Shown here: positions 1 to 9,379 of the stretch, one piece after another | How the letters are laid out: every line of letters starts with the position of its first letter | Position numbering within the stretch: position 1 is the stretch's first letter | From: Lutibacter sp. | GTDB lineage: Bacteria; Bacteroidota; Bacteroidia; Flavobacteriales; Flavobacteriaceae | NCBI GenBank assembly: GCA_027449025.1 | Contig: DAIDMK010000001.1 | Span: forward strand, 1-64,000 | DNA: 64,000 nucleotides | Reading direction: 5' to 3' | Notes under the pieces: model-generated | Seen by the model: the letters and a program-made list of their open reading frames with translations, nothing else | What the model was told of the DNA's origin: nothing | The model's database searches: none | Translations under genes and position numbers: made by a program

Positions 1-524
1 AAATACACATCATAAGCTAAAGAATCTGTAGTATCCACATCACTAGCGGTCCATTGTAAGTTTACTGTTGCTGTGGTTTGTACCGAATTTAAAGCCGGAC
101 TCACAAGTTCTGGTGAAAATGGCAAATGGTTTGTGACGCCAAGGCCATAAGTATAAAACTTAAATACTGAAGAATAACTACTGCTAGCTTCTCCATCTGT
201 TGCTTTTACTCTCCAATAATAGGCAACATCTTCTTCCAATGGCACCGATTGGGTTGTGGATTGACTATTAAACGTTTGTTTATCTAAAGTAAACGTACTA
301 TTTTTTGCAACTTCTATTTGATACGTTATCACATCGCCATCAGAATCAGCGGAGGCATTCCACTGACAAGTAACGGGATTGTCTATACATAATAAATTAT
401 TGGCTGGTGAAACCAAACTTGGCGTGGTAGGCACTGTGTTTACAGGTGCTGGATCGTCTCCGCCACCACCGCCGCACGACCATAAACCAAAACTTAATAC
501 TGTGATATATAAAAGATTTCTCAT
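1..524 (-). CDS. FnIII-like lipoprotein, 3' end cut by window edge
   Basis: I translated this reading frame by hand from the ATG at 524; about 174 residues are visible before the left edge. It opens with a lipoprotein signal peptide with lipobox LWSC (Cys17), followed by a Gly/Asp-rich stretch (GGGGDD) that resembles the export tag of Bacteroidota surface lipoproteins. Two fibronectin type III-like modules follow, with motifs such as YYWRVKATDG and NLQWTASDVD. It starts only 4 bp after the stop of the upstream T9SS nuclease gene on the same strand, so the two are probably co-transcribed. It is likely an outer-membrane or surface lipoprotein. Its function beyond adhesion-type modules cannot be told, because the C-terminal part lies outside the window. 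Confidence 0.85.
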   Translation of the reverse strand, partial: MRNLLYITVLSFGLWSCGGGGGDDPAPVNTVPTTPSLVSPANNLLCIDNPVTCQWNASADSDGDVITYQIEVAKNSTFTLDKQTFNSQSTTQSVPLEEDVAYYWRVKATDGEASSSYSSVFKFYTYGLGVTNHLPFSPELVSPALNSVQTTATVNLQWTASDVDTTDSLAYDVY

Positions 525-528
525 CGAT

Positions 529-3411
529 TTATTGTTTGATAATTTTAAAGGTTACAGGCTCATCTAATTTCACTTTTGCAATATATACCCCTGTTGGTTT
601 GTTCTCTAAACTTAACTGTACTTTTCCGTAAACAACAGGATATTTTTTTGCTGAAATCAATTGCGAATTAATGTTGTACAATTCAACAACAACTTCTTTT
701 TGTGAAGTAGGAACCGTGATTTCAAAAGTGTTATTTGTTGGATTTGGATAAGCAAAAGCACCCACATAACCATCAATGGTTTTTGAATAAACGCCTTCGC
801 AGGAAACAGCTGTTTTAACTTCTAAAATATCGCCGCCTTTTACATCAACCGAAAATATTGGTGCGGATGTTTCAAATTGTTCCTGTCCGTTTACAAATAC
901 GGTAAATGGTGCAGTTCCTTGTTCCATTTCAACGGAAGCTTTACCTGATGTAACGCTCGATTTACCTGAAACTATTGTTCCTGCAGCCACCTGAACAGTG
1001 TAGCATTGCTGATACGTTTCACCAGTAACACCAATGCAGACTTTGTAAGTTGCCGGTTTCAATTTTGCAGAAGTATAAGTTGTTGCTGTGGTGAAATTAT
1101 ATGGAGAATCATTAATTGTTAGGGTATAGCCTAAAGTTAAAAGTGCGGTGATTTTAATCTGCCCGTTGTTTTTACCCAGACAGGTTTCACTGGTTGTTTC
1201 CACCGTAAAATTATTTGCCGGCAAGGTAAAGCAACCTGTTGTATCTACCGATGAACCTGGTGCGGTGTTTGGACATTTATCTACATCATTCTTAACACCA
1301 TCATTGTCGTCGTCCAATTGACTTTGAGAACAGCCATTTAAGTTTACAGGTTCTTTACTTGGGGTATTTGGGCATAAATCAACATTATTCATCACCCCGT
1401 CATTGTCATCATCTAATTGACTTGCGGAGCATCCGCTTGCATTTACAGATTCACCTGTTGGCGTATCTGGACAAATATCAACGTTGTCCATCACGTTATC
1501 ACCGTCGGCATCAGTCTGTGATGATGAACAGCCGCTTGCGTTTATAGATTCACCACTTGGGGTATTTGGGCATAAATCAACATTATTCATCACCCCATCA
1601 TTGTCATCATCTAATTGACTTGCGGAGCATCCGCTTGCATTTACAGATTCACCTGTTGGCGTGTCTTGACAGGCATCGCAAACATTACCAACACCATCGC
1701 CATCTGCATCTGCTTGATCTGCATTCGCCACTGTGGGACAATTGTCATTAACATTTAGCACACCGTCACCATCCATATCAGGGTTTTCATTATCTGCTAC
1801 AATTTTAAAACTGTCCACCAACCATCTTGAGGGAGCAGCATCAGAGTAGTATTTAAACGCAAAATAAACCGTACCTGTTATGGAACTTATGTCAACATTA
1901 TTAAAAGTGAAAACTTCTTCTGTTCCACTGGTATTTGATTTAATTGGGATTGTTATATTAGGCACTTGCGTCCAAGTAGCATCACTTGGGTTTCCAGAAC
2001 CTGTATAATTTGCTGAATATAGCAGTAAAAGTGGTGTGGTTCCATAAGCAACATCGGTATAAAAACTTATTTTTTCACCCGTATTTTCATCAAAATTTAT
2101 TGAAGTTGAGGTAATTAACCAATCTTTACTCAGTACATCTTGTTGGTATCCATTTATATCCATCGCTCCTGAATTATTTTCGCCAAATTGTGTTTGACAA
2201 GTCCAGTTTTTATTACTAGCTTCACTGTAAGCAACAAATTTCAAATTTGCGCAATTGCTAAAATCTTCAGCAAATAAAATTTTTGGACCAACTAAAGTTG
2301 TTACATTCAGTATGGCGCTTGCGACGGAATAATTAAATGCCATATCTCGTGCTTTTATAGTGATATTGTAACTTGTATTTGGACTTAAATTTGTGATTGA
2401 AGTTGAAGTTGAAGAAGTTGATTTAAAATAAACACCATTTAAATAGATTGAATAATCGTATACACTAACATTGTCTGTTGAAGCATCCCAAGTAATAATT
2501 GCGTTGTTGTCGGTGATGTTTGAAGCCACAAGATTTGAAGGAGCACTTGGTGCTTCAGTATCTGATGAATTGTTGGACCACCATTTATCTTCAGCAGGCA
2601 ATCCTCCCCAAATTACGGTTGCTAAATAAGGATTATCAATATACGGATTCCTATTCTTTTGAATTCCGAAGAGTACTTCATTTCTATTTGCTTCAAATGA
2701 TGAAACTGGATCTTCAGCATTCCATTTCAGAAATAATTCAATCATATTTGGGTCAACGCTTAAAGTTGTTCCAATACCTACATTTATAGGCAAACATTTG
2801 GTTTCAGAAATCTGTGAGCCATTTCCGTGGTAGCGCGTGTACATATACATAACGATACGTGCAACATCACCTTTCCATTCATCACCAGGATACCAACCTC
2901 CGTTGGCAGTTACGGTATGTGAATCACCAATTCCATCAGTAAATGACCTGTTGCCTCTTTCACTATTTCTGTCCCTATCGGCCGGCCTTAAATTATGAAC
3001 GTCTGTTCCGGGTCCTGGTTCAGAAGTACTTAAGCTAGGAATTGCTAAAGATTGCGCAAAAACATGCTCTCTATTCCATACGCCCGAAGCACCAGTTCCA
3101 GTATCTTGTAAATTTTTATTTCTTGTTCTATCAGTATCCGGAATACCATCAGTATCATTGTACCCATAAATTAGCAATACATTTTCGCTGATATCCGGAT
3201 CCTCATCTGCCAGTTTACAAGCATCCCAAATATCTATTGAAGAGCTTGTATAAGGAATTCCGGAATGTGTTGCAGCCAAACGGGTTGATAACTCTAGAAA
3301 CAAATCGTTTCCTGTTTTTGTAAAATCTAAATCGTTATAATAAGATTGAATTTGTCCGTAAAATGGGGCGACAAATAATAATAGCAATACATTAATAAGT
3401 AGTTTTTTCAC
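529..3411 (-). CDS. Secreted endonuclease I-type nuclease with FnIII, TSP3 repeats and T9SS sorting domain
   Basis: 960 residues. Visible parts in order: a signal peptide ending at Gly-Gln near residue 20; an endonuclease I-type (EndA family) catalytic region to about residue 275, with GVWNREHVFAQS and DVHNLRPADRDRNSERGNR-like motifs typical of these ββα-metal nucleases; a fibronectin type III domain (about 285-370); a jelly-roll-like region (about 380-545); calcium-binding thrombospondin type 3 repeats rich in DxDxDGV (about 548-745); and a C-terminal type IX secretion sorting domain with YPNPTNNTFEI and PTGVYIAKV (about 885-960). It is expected to be exported by T9SS to the surface or medium, degrading extracellular DNA or RNA. 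The family assignment is firm; substrate preference is inferred. The adjacent lipoprotein gene starts 4 bp downstream. Confidence 0.9.
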   Translation of the reverse strand: MKKLLINVLLLLFVAPFYGQIQSYYNDLDFTKTGNDLFLELSTRLAATHSGIPYTSSSIDIWDACKLADEDPDISENVLLIYGYNDTDGIPDTDRTRNKNLQDTGTGASGVWNREHVFAQSLAIPSLSTSEPGPGTDVHNLRPADRDRNSERGNRSFTDGIGDSHTVTANGGWYPGDEWKGDVARIVMYMYTRYHGNGSQISETKCLPINVGIGTTLSVDPNMIELFLKWNAEDPVSSFEANRNEVLFGIQKNRNPYIDNPYLATVIWGGLPAEDKWWSNNSSDTEAPSAPSNLVASNITDNNAIITWDASTDNVSVYDYSIYLNGVYFKSTSSTSTSITNLSPNTSYNITIKARDMAFNYSVASAILNVTTLVGPKILFAEDFSNCANLKFVAYSEASNKNWTCQTQFGENNSGAMDINGYQQDVLSKDWLITSTSINFDENTGEKISFYTDVAYGTTPLLLLYSANYTGSGNPSDATWTQVPNITIPIKSNTSGTEEVFTFNNVDISSITGTVYFAFKYYSDAAPSRWLVDSFKIVADNENPDMDGDGVLNVNDNCPTVANADQADADGDGVGNVCDACQDTPTGESVNASGCSASQLDDDNDGVMNNVDLCPNTPSGESINASGCSSSQTDADGDNVMDNVDICPDTPTGESVNASGCSASQLDDDNDGVMNNVDLCPNTPSKEPVNLNGCSQSQLDDDNDGVKNDVDKCPNTAPGSSVDTTGCFTLPANNFTVETTSETCLGKNNGQIKITALLTLGYTLTINDSPYNFTTATTYTSAKLKPATYKVCIGVTGETYQQCYTVQVAAGTIVSGKSSVTSGKASVEMEQGTAPFTVFVNGQEQFETSAPIFSVDVKGGDILEVKTAVSCEGVYSKTIDGYVGAFAYPNPTNNTFEITVPTSQKEVVVELYNINSQLISAKKYPVVYGKVQLSLENKPTGVYIAKVKLDEPVTFKIIKQ
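1357..1662 (-). repeat. Near-identical 108-bp direct repeats in the TSP3 region
   Basis: Positions 1357-1464 and 1555-1662 match over 108 bp with a single difference (G/A near 1399 and 1597), a spacing of 198 bp or 66 codons. Both encode the thrombospondin type 3 unit containing SQLDDDNDGVMNNVDLC. The identity at DNA level points to recent duplication or gene conversion within the calcium-binding stalk. Confidence 0.9.
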
Positions 3412-3763
3412 AAATTTCGAATTTTTTATTAAATAAATTATTGGGACAACAAGCTTATTGATAATTTCAATAAAAGTCTGGTTATTTACCTTAAAATTTG
3501 ATTATAAAATTAGTTTATTTTTAGTTGATTTAAAACTATTTATAGCTGTTATTTATAGAAAAAACAATACCAACAGATTTAAATAAATTTAAGAAATAAA
3601 ATACTAATCCGTTGTAAAACTCTAAATTTGGTCAGCTGTTCAATTTGCGTTAAGGATTGAAGCGAAAATCCTTTTATTGCGAGGCTTCGCAATAAAAGAT
3701 TGTAGTGAAAAGCCTGACCCGTAGGGGAACGTTCATCGAAAAATTGGGCAGATTCATCTTGTT
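3412..3763. other. Intergenic region with a dispersed repeat
   Basis: A 352-bp stretch without a gene between the nuclease and the GtrA-like gene. The left half is AT-rich and probably holds the nuclease promoter, but I see no convincing -7/-33 pair. The right half holds the structured repeat listed at 3647-3732. Confidence 0.7.
3647..3732 (+). repeat. Dispersed structured intergenic repeat, copy 1
   Basis: This element begins GCGTTAAGGATTGAAGCG, carries a perfect 11-bp hairpin (TTTTATTGCGA / TCGCAATAAAA at about 3672-3697), and ends with GATTGTAGTGAAAAGCC and GACCCGTAGGGGAACG. The same start and end blocks recur, inverted, at 15931-16047 with a different central insert. Conserved ends with a variable central hairpin suggest a mobile REP-like unit or a structured RNA. 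I recognise this as a repeat type common between genes in flavobacteria (from memory). Confidence 0.75.
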
Positions 3764-4228
3764 TTAATTCACCAACGCGGTATCGGAAGTTTTAAACACC
3801 CAAAATTTTTGTCCCATAAAACTAAACGATGCGCTGAGGCCGGAGGCGCCAACAAAGGCGATGAGGTATTTGAAAGGCAAATCGACGAAATTTCTATATT
3901 GGTGCAAAAGGTACAACAACGCCGAGTTTGTGCCTACGTTTATAAGCAATGCGAGGCCGTATAAAAGCACGAATTTCAGCATTCTTTTGTGGGAGCGATC
4001 CTTTTTTTTCCAGGTCCAAAATTTGTTAAAAAAGTAGGTCACGGACATTCCGCACATAAAGGAGATGCTTTTGGAAAGCGCTTCATTGCCAACCGCTTGG
4101 AAAAGTTTTTGAGGAAGCGTGTTTAGCAGAATAAAATAGCACAATAAATCGACTGAAACAGCCAAAAGACCGATGAGCGTAAATTTTACCAGCTGTTTTT
4201 TTAAAGGTGATATTTCTTTTAATTTCAT
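3764..4228 (-). CDS. GtrA family membrane protein
   Basis: 154 residues with four predicted membrane segments, e.g. about 15-35 (FTLIGLLAVSVDLLCYFIL), 50-66, 84-106 and 120-140. The pattern KFxxIGxxA near the N-terminus and an aromatic-rich NKFWTW loop after helix 2 match the GtrA family, small membrane proteins implicated in moving lipid-linked sugars for cell-surface polysaccharides. The substrate is unknown. The gene stands alone between the antiporter gene and a repeat-bearing intergenic region, so context adds nothing. Confidence 0.85.
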   Translation of the reverse strand: MKLKEISPLKKQLVKFTLIGLLAVSVDLLCYFILLNTLPQKLFQAVGNEALSKSISFMCGMSVTYFFNKFWTWKKKDRSHKRMLKFVLLYGLALLINVGTNSALLYLLHQYRNFVDLPFKYLIAFVGASGLSASFSFMGQKFWVFKTSDTALVN

Positions 4229-4346
4229 TGTTTTATTGCTGTTTCTACACTATTTAGGCAGCAAATTACCCCCTTTTTAATTGTGCGGGTCGCTTTGTTA
4301 TGCGGTAAATTGTTTGCAAATATATTTAATCGATTTGTTTTATGAA

Positions 4347-6503
4347 TTATTCTTGGCTATCTTTTTTAAAGATGCTGCCAATGCCGCGTCCTATTTTTTG
4401 TACGGTTTCAATGCCTTTGCTTAGCGGTTCGGTGGTAATGTTATTATAGCGTACATTGTTGAAGCGCTGGCTGAATTGCTGCGGATAAATAGCGATTCGA
4501 CTGTTTTTTTCAAAATGTTTTTCGAGTTTTGAAGGCAAATGTTCCAATACGCTCATATAGGAAGCGGCGCCTTTGCGTGCGCAAACCAATACCAGTAAAT
4601 CATCTTGTTTGATAACTTTTGAAATAATGAAAAAATCGTCCCAATCTTCGAAGAAATAGGGTGTAATTAATGCTGTTAATCGCGCTTTTTTCATCAGTTT
4701 TTTTACATAGATTTTGGTGGTTTCGTTACAGCATAGCAAAATAGGAATGCTTAATTCTTGCGCCAATTTGGCCATTTTGGTAAACCATTGATTGAATCCG
4801 TTTTCATGTTCTGCCAAAGGAGGGACGACCATAGCAATGCGTTTGTGCAAAACCAAGGCCTTTTCAAAATGGCAAATAAAAGTGGTTTTGATGGTATTGT
4901 CTAAAATACTGTCAACTTTTTCGCCAATAAGTTTGTCTATCAAGCCTGCGCGCTGTGGCCAACCCAAAATAATAATATCTGCCATAATTTCCCTTGAAAT
5001 ACGGGAAATACCACTTGCCCGATTGTGATCTATGGTAGTTATAATATTTACTTTTGTTTCAGATGCTGAAGCTTGTTTTACATAAGCTTCGAGCTTGTTC
5101 CGTGCTTTCATAATATTAATTTCCGCTTCGTCATTGTTTGAAACAACTGAAAGAATAGACACCGGATTGGCCGATTTTTTATCCTTGATGAATATGGAAA
5201 ATTCGAGCAGTTTTTCTATGCTTTCTATATTGGCAATTGGAATTAGAATGTGTTCATTGTTGAATTCACTTGATTTTTTGAGATCGGCGGGCTCGTCATC
5301 CATTTCTATGACAATTTTTTTACCGGCCTTTTCAGTTGCAAAAGAAGCAATAATACAGGTAACTAAGATCAAAATAATGGTTCCATTCAAAATGTTTTCA
5401 TCTAAAATTTCGACCTTGTAACCCACCAATATAATGGCAAGCGTTGCTGCGGCATGAGAAGCGCTCAAACCAAAAATAAGTTGTCGCTGTGCGGATGAAT
5501 ACCCAAAAACGAGCTGTGTAAACAGCGCGGCAAACCATTTTCCGAATAAGGCCACAACAGTAAGTGTTGCTGCCACTATGATGGCTGTTGGACCTTTTGT
5601 GATTACGCTTACGTCAACAATCATTCCAACCGAAATTAGAAAAAATGGGATAAATAATGAGTTTCCAATAAACTCTATACGGTTCATCAATGCTGATGAA
5701 TGCGGAATCAATTTGTTCAGGGCCAAGCCGGCCACAAAAGCACCAATAATTGGTTCAACGCCAGCCACTTCCGCTAAAAATGCAGCGAAGAAAACAACGG
5801 ACAATACAAAAATATAGTGCGAATGTTTTTCGCTTTCAAGCTTGCTGAAAAACCATTTTGCGATTTTAGGAATCAGATAAAACATAATGGCAGCAAAGAT
5901 TGCCAAAGAAATTCCCAATTTAATCCAAAAATCCTGATTTAAATTTCCTTCGCTGTTGCCAATGATTACGGCCAAAATGATAAGGACAGCGGTATCTGTT
6001 AGGATGGTGCCACCAACCGTAATTGCAACTGCCTGATTTTTGGAGATTCCTAATTTGCTTACTATTGGGTAGGCAACGAGTGTATGGGTTGCAAACATAC
6101 TGGCGGTAAGCAAACTTGCGTTAAAATTGTAATCAAGAAAATAAAAACAAACCGGAAAACCAATGCTCAAAGGAATGATAAAAGTAAAAAAACCAAATAA
6201 AAGGCTTTTGTTTCTGTTGGCTTTAAACTGGTTCATGTCCAATTCAAGCCCGGCAATAAACATAATGTAGAGCAATCCAATGGTTGAAAATAGGTCGACC
6301 GCTGAGTTTTTTTCCAAAATATTTAAGCCATAAGGGCCAATCACCACACCGGATATAATTAAACCGATAATTCCTGGGATATTTAATTTTCTAAGTAGAA
6401 TAGGTGAGAGCAGGATAATAAGCAGAATTAATGAAAATATCAACACTGGATTTCCCAGCGGCAACTCAAATTCGTGGATTAAATGTTTAAAAAAATCTGC
6501 CAT
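4347..6503 (-). CDS. CPA2-type cation:proton antiporter with C-terminal USP-like region
   Basis: 718 residues. The first about 390 form a Kef/NhaA-type sodium/proton exchanger domain with some 12 membrane helices (GIIGLIISGVVIGPYGL near the N-terminus, TDTAVL in the pore region, EPIIGAFVAGLAL). Residues from about 410 to 690 are soluble and look like two degenerate universal stress protein modules (HILIPIANIESIEKLLEF; IIILGWPQR) rather than the TrkA-N domain of KefB/KefC. It likely exchanges K+ or Na+ for H+ at the inner membrane. The ion is not determinable from sequence alone. Confidence 0.88.
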   Translation of the reverse strand: MADFFKHLIHEFELPLGNPVLIFSLILLIILLSPILLRKLNIPGIIGLIISGVVIGPYGLNILEKNSAVDLFSTIGLLYIMFIAGLELDMNQFKANRNKSLLFGFFTFIIPLSIGFPVCFYFLDYNFNASLLTASMFATHTLVAYPIVSKLGISKNQAVAITVGGTILTDTAVLIILAVIIGNSEGNLNQDFWIKLGISLAIFAAIMFYLIPKIAKWFFSKLESEKHSHYIFVLSVVFFAAFLAEVAGVEPIIGAFVAGLALNKLIPHSSALMNRIEFIGNSLFIPFFLISVGMIVDVSVITKGPTAIIVAATLTVVALFGKWFAALFTQLVFGYSSAQRQLIFGLSASHAAATLAIILVGYKVEILDENILNGTIILILVTCIIASFATEKAGKKIVIEMDDEPADLKKSSEFNNEHILIPIANIESIEKLLEFSIFIKDKKSANPVSILSVVSNNDEAEINIMKARNKLEAYVKQASASETKVNIITTIDHNRASGISRISREIMADIIILGWPQRAGLIDKLIGEKVDSILDNTIKTTFICHFEKALVLHKRIAMVVPPLAEHENGFNQWFTKMAKLAQELSIPILLCCNETTKIYVKKLMKKARLTALITPYFFEDWDDFFIISKVIKQDDLLVLVCARKGAASYMSVLEHLPSKLEKHFEKNSRIAIYPQQFSQRFNNVRYNNITTEPLSKGIETVQKIGRGIGSIFKKDSQE

Positions 6504-6606
6504 TTGTTTTGCTTATTGCTATAAGTAGCTAATTTGTGCGTAAATATAATAGATTTAACTGCTATAAAAATGCTTCTTTTAGCAAAGCAAAAAAATATTT
6601 TTCGGT

Positions 6607-7125
6607 CTAAAGTTCTATTTTCATCATAATGTCGGTTTGAGGGTCGTTTCCGAGCATAAAAACATGGCTACTGAAGGCTTTTAGTCCATTTTTTTCATAA
6701 AATTTAATGGCGCCTGAATTTTTGTTCCAAACGCCCAGCCAAACATAATTGAACCTGGCTTGTTTTGCAATTTCAAGTGTTTTATCAAAAAGAACTTGTC
6801 CAATTTTCCTGCCCTGAAATTCTTTGAGCACATAAATACGTTCCAGTTCAAGGGCTTGCGGATCTTTCAATTCGGTTTGCGCTTCGCCAAAATTGATTTT
6901 CAAATAACCAACGGTTTGGTTGTTTAAAGTGGCTAAATAAAATTGGGAATTTGCATTGTTTACTTCGCTAGCTATTTTTTCAAAAGTGTAGGCTTCCGAA
7001 GCATATTGAAGCATATGTTCTTCGGAATTATCATCATTAAATTTTTCAAAAAAAGTTTGCCTGCCAATTGTTAGCAACAAAGCTGTATCTTTAGAGGTCG
7101 CTTTTCTTATTTCAAGGTTTTCCAT
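6607..7125 (-). CDS. GNAT family N-acetyltransferase (PaiA-like)
   Basis: 172 residues covering one GNAT fold. The acetyl-CoA pyrophosphate loop is visible as EFQGRKIGQVLFD, preceded by the β4 strand LERIYV. The C-terminal motif WLGVWNKNSGAIKFYEKNG is characteristic of PaiA-like spermine/spermidine or related small-amine acetyltransferases. The length is normal for the family. The substrate is inferred only from this resemblance. It is transcribed in the same direction as the lipoprotein gene upstream, 51 bp away. Confidence 0.88.
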   Translation of the reverse strand: MENLEIRKATSKDTALLLTIGRQTFFEKFNDDNSEEHMLQYASEAYTFEKIASEVNNANSQFYLATLNNQTVGYLKINFGEAQTELKDPQALELERIYVLKEFQGRKIGQVLFDKTLEIAKQARFNYVWLGVWNKNSGAIKFYEKNGLKAFSSHVFMLGNDPQTDIMMKIEL

Positions 7126-7176
7126 ATATCTGAGTTTTTTATTTAAGTTTTTTTCAGAGAAACTTTTAAAAGAAAC

Positions 7177-7980
7177 TTATTCTTTGGCGTAAACCAGCTG
7201 AAATTTGGCTAAGGAAACCATTGTTGCATTTTTTAGCGTTACGGTATCGTTTTTTACGGAATAATTATCGGTCATTTCTAATACATTGAGTAGCGCTTGT
7301 TCCGTTTTCATATAGTTACAAAACATTTTTGTTGTTGCTATTTTTGAAAATTTTATTTTATTACCTTCTGCAAGTTCATAGGATCCATGGATTTCATTAC
7401 AGCCCCCATTGCCATAAACAAGGCTATTTTCATCTTTTAGTATTAAGTGTGGCGCTGTATTTTGGCTTTTGCCTAAAATTATTTTCTTTTCATTCAACTC
7501 AAGAAGTTTCCAGTATTTTTCGGAAATTGTGTTATCGAATAGTACTTTTTTAAATTGGTATTTTTCTTTTAATTCCCCTTCAATCTTATTTCCGTCGGCA
7601 TCTAACATAAAAAGCATGTTTTCGCCCACCAAATATCGATTGGTTACGGCTGTTGAATCCGCATTTTCCAAGGTTATTTTGGAGCCGGCTTCATCCCAAG
7701 TAAAAGTGCCGTTTTCTTTAAATGCTTCTTCATTTTTTCCTAAATATTTTGAAGACATTCTATAGCTTAAATCGGCATTTATCTTAATTTCAGTTTCGAT
7801 ACCTTCGCAGTCAGCACAAGGCAAAATGCCTCTGTAAACACCATTCCAATCTAAGGAAGTTCGACTATTGTCGGGCATTTCATCTTTTTTATTGTCTGAA
7901 GATTCGGTGGATTTTGGGTTGGAATTACAGGCGATGATAATTGTTAAAAATGCTAATAGTAAGGGGAATTTGTTTTTCAT
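7177..7980 (-). CDS. NlpE-like plus META/HslJ domain lipoprotein
   Basis: 267 residues. The signal peptide ends in a lipobox (IIIAC, Cys18) followed by a polar linker. Residues about 45-145 form an NlpE-like N-terminal domain with the CADC motif (ILPCADCEG). Residues about 150-260 form a META/HslJ domain (YWKLLELNEKK, NGGCNEIHGSY, TTKMFC). NlpE-like proteins sense envelope or copper stress in enterobacteria, and META domains occur in heat-inducible and motility-linked proteins. In Bacteroidota the role is not established. It follows the M16 peptidase pair with 12 bp spacing and is probably co-transcribed with it. Confidence 0.86.
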   Translation of the reverse strand: MKNKFPLLLAFLTIIIACNSNPKSTESSDNKKDEMPDNSRTSLDWNGVYRGILPCADCEGIETEIKINADLSYRMSSKYLGKNEEAFKENGTFTWDEAGSKITLENADSTAVTNRYLVGENMLFMLDADGNKIEGELKEKYQFKKVLFDNTISEKYWKLLELNEKKIILGKSQNTAPHLILKDENSLVYGNGGCNEIHGSYELAEGNKIKFSKIATTKMFCNYMKTEQALLNVLEMTDNYSVKNDTVTLKNATMVSLAKFQLVYAKE

Positions 7981-7992
7981 GATTTATGTTTG

Positions 7993-9375
7993 TTAATCTT
8001 TTATATTCACTTCGGTTACTGTGCCATATTTTGCAGCAATATTTTTAATATCGGCTGCTTTTCCCACAAGCACAAATTGAAAATTGTTAGCAGGAAAATA
8101 ATCAGTAATAATTTGGTTTGCCTTTTTAAGATCTATACTGTCAACATTCTTTTCAAAATTTTCGATAAAAGAAGCGTTAAAATTATACCAAAACATTTGT
8201 GTCAGCAAGTTTGCCAGTTGGCTCGTTGTTTCATAACGCGGCGGAAACTGTCCTTTTACATAATTTTTCGCTGATGCTAGTGATTTTTCGTCGATGCCAT
8301 TGGTGTGTAACTTATTCAAAACCTCCAAAGATTTATCAATAGCGGCTTCAGTAGTTATGCTTGCGGTAAAAGTGCTGATAACAAAAGAACCGCCATTTTT
8401 TAAGGTGTTAAAACGGCTGCCGGCACCATATGTTAGTCCGGAGTTTACGCGCAGTTCATCATTGAGCATTGAAGTAAATCGACCTCCAAACAAGGTATTA
8501 ATTACTTCAATGGCTACAAAATCGGGATTATTTCTGGGAATGCCTTTTGCCCCAATATAAAATGTTGTTTCTTTTGCGTCCTCTTTATTTACCAGCATGA
8601 CACGATCTTCTGCCGGATAAACGATGGGTTTTGTTGCCAAGTTTTCTAGGTCATTTTCGCTTTTTTTCCAGCTTGAGAATAAAGCAGTTAATTTGGCTTT
8701 CATTTCTTTTGTTGAAAAATCACCAACAATACTGATGGCTGCCTGATTTGGCTTATAATTTGTGTTGTAAAAGGATTTCACATCATCCACAGTTAGTTTT
8801 TCTACACTCGCATTATTTCCTTGTATTTCATTTCCATAAACGTGATCGCCGTATAAAAGTTTGTCAAAATAATTGCCTATTACGGCTCTCGGACTTTCCT
8901 TTTGCTGTTCAAGGCTAACCAACATCCTACTTTTTTCTTTTTCAAACTCTTCAACATCAAAAACAGGATTGAGCAATATTTCTTTAATTAGCGTCAGCAT
9001 TTTGTCTTGGTCTTTTGCCGCAAATTTTGATGAAAGACTGGCGTATTCTTTTGATGCATCTGTGCCGACATAGGCCCCGATGAAGTCAATTTCTTCATCA
9101 AGTTTTGATTTACTGAAATTTTTTGTGCCGTGTTTAAGCGATTTTGCAGTTAAAAATGCCAATCCGTATTTTTCCTTATCATAAATAGCGCCAGCAGGCA
9201 AAACTGCAGAAACACTAATCACAGGAACGTCATGTTGCTCCATTAAATAAATGGTAAGTCCGTTTGGTAATTTGAAATTTGTGTGTTCGGGTAATTTAAA
9301 GCTTTGTGCCGATAAATTTGAAAAAGTGAACAAAAATAGGCAGATGACGATGAGTTTTTTTGTGATGCGTTCCAT
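7993..9375 (-). CDS. M16 family peptidase-like protein, non-catalytic subunit
   Basis: 460 residues with a signal peptide (FTFSNLSAQ). It has the full M16 (insulinase/pitrilysin) fold of two halves, but where active members carry HxxEH it reads FLTAKSLKHGT, so the zinc-binding motif is absent. The C-terminal M16 domain hallmark is present (GGRFTSMLNDELRVNSGLTYG). In many bacteria such an inactive half pairs with an active partner into a periplasmic heterodimer. The active partner is the next gene, 4 bp upstream. The subunit pairing is inferred from family knowledge. Confidence 0.9.
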   Translation of the reverse strand: MERITKKLIVICLFLFTFSNLSAQSFKLPEHTNFKLPNGLTIYLMEQHDVPVISVSAVLPAGAIYDKEKYGLAFLTAKSLKHGTKNFSKSKLDEEIDFIGAYVGTDASKEYASLSSKFAAKDQDKMLTLIKEILLNPVFDVEEFEKEKSRMLVSLEQQKESPRAVIGNYFDKLLYGDHVYGNEIQGNNASVEKLTVDDVKSFYNTNYKPNQAAISIVGDFSTKEMKAKLTALFSSWKKSENDLENLATKPIVYPAEDRVMLVNKEDAKETTFYIGAKGIPRNNPDFVAIEVINTLFGGRFTSMLNDELRVNSGLTYGAGSRFNTLKNGGSFVISTFTASITTEAAIDKSLEVLNKLHTNGIDEKSLASAKNYVKGQFPPRYETTSQLANLLTQMFWYNFNASFIENFEKNVDSIDLKKANQIITDYFPANNFQFVLVGKAADIKNIAAKYGTVTEVNIKD

Positions 9376-9379
9376 AAAA

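Noticed and set aside
1357-1662. CRISPR-like array
   Set aside because: Repeats are long, in frame, encode TSP3 units and lack regular spacers; no cas genes are present.
1359-1751. Two plus-strand frames with matching starts opposite the nuclease gene
   Set aside because: They are antisense shadows of the repeated TSP3 coding region; composition is His/Leu-rich with no domain.
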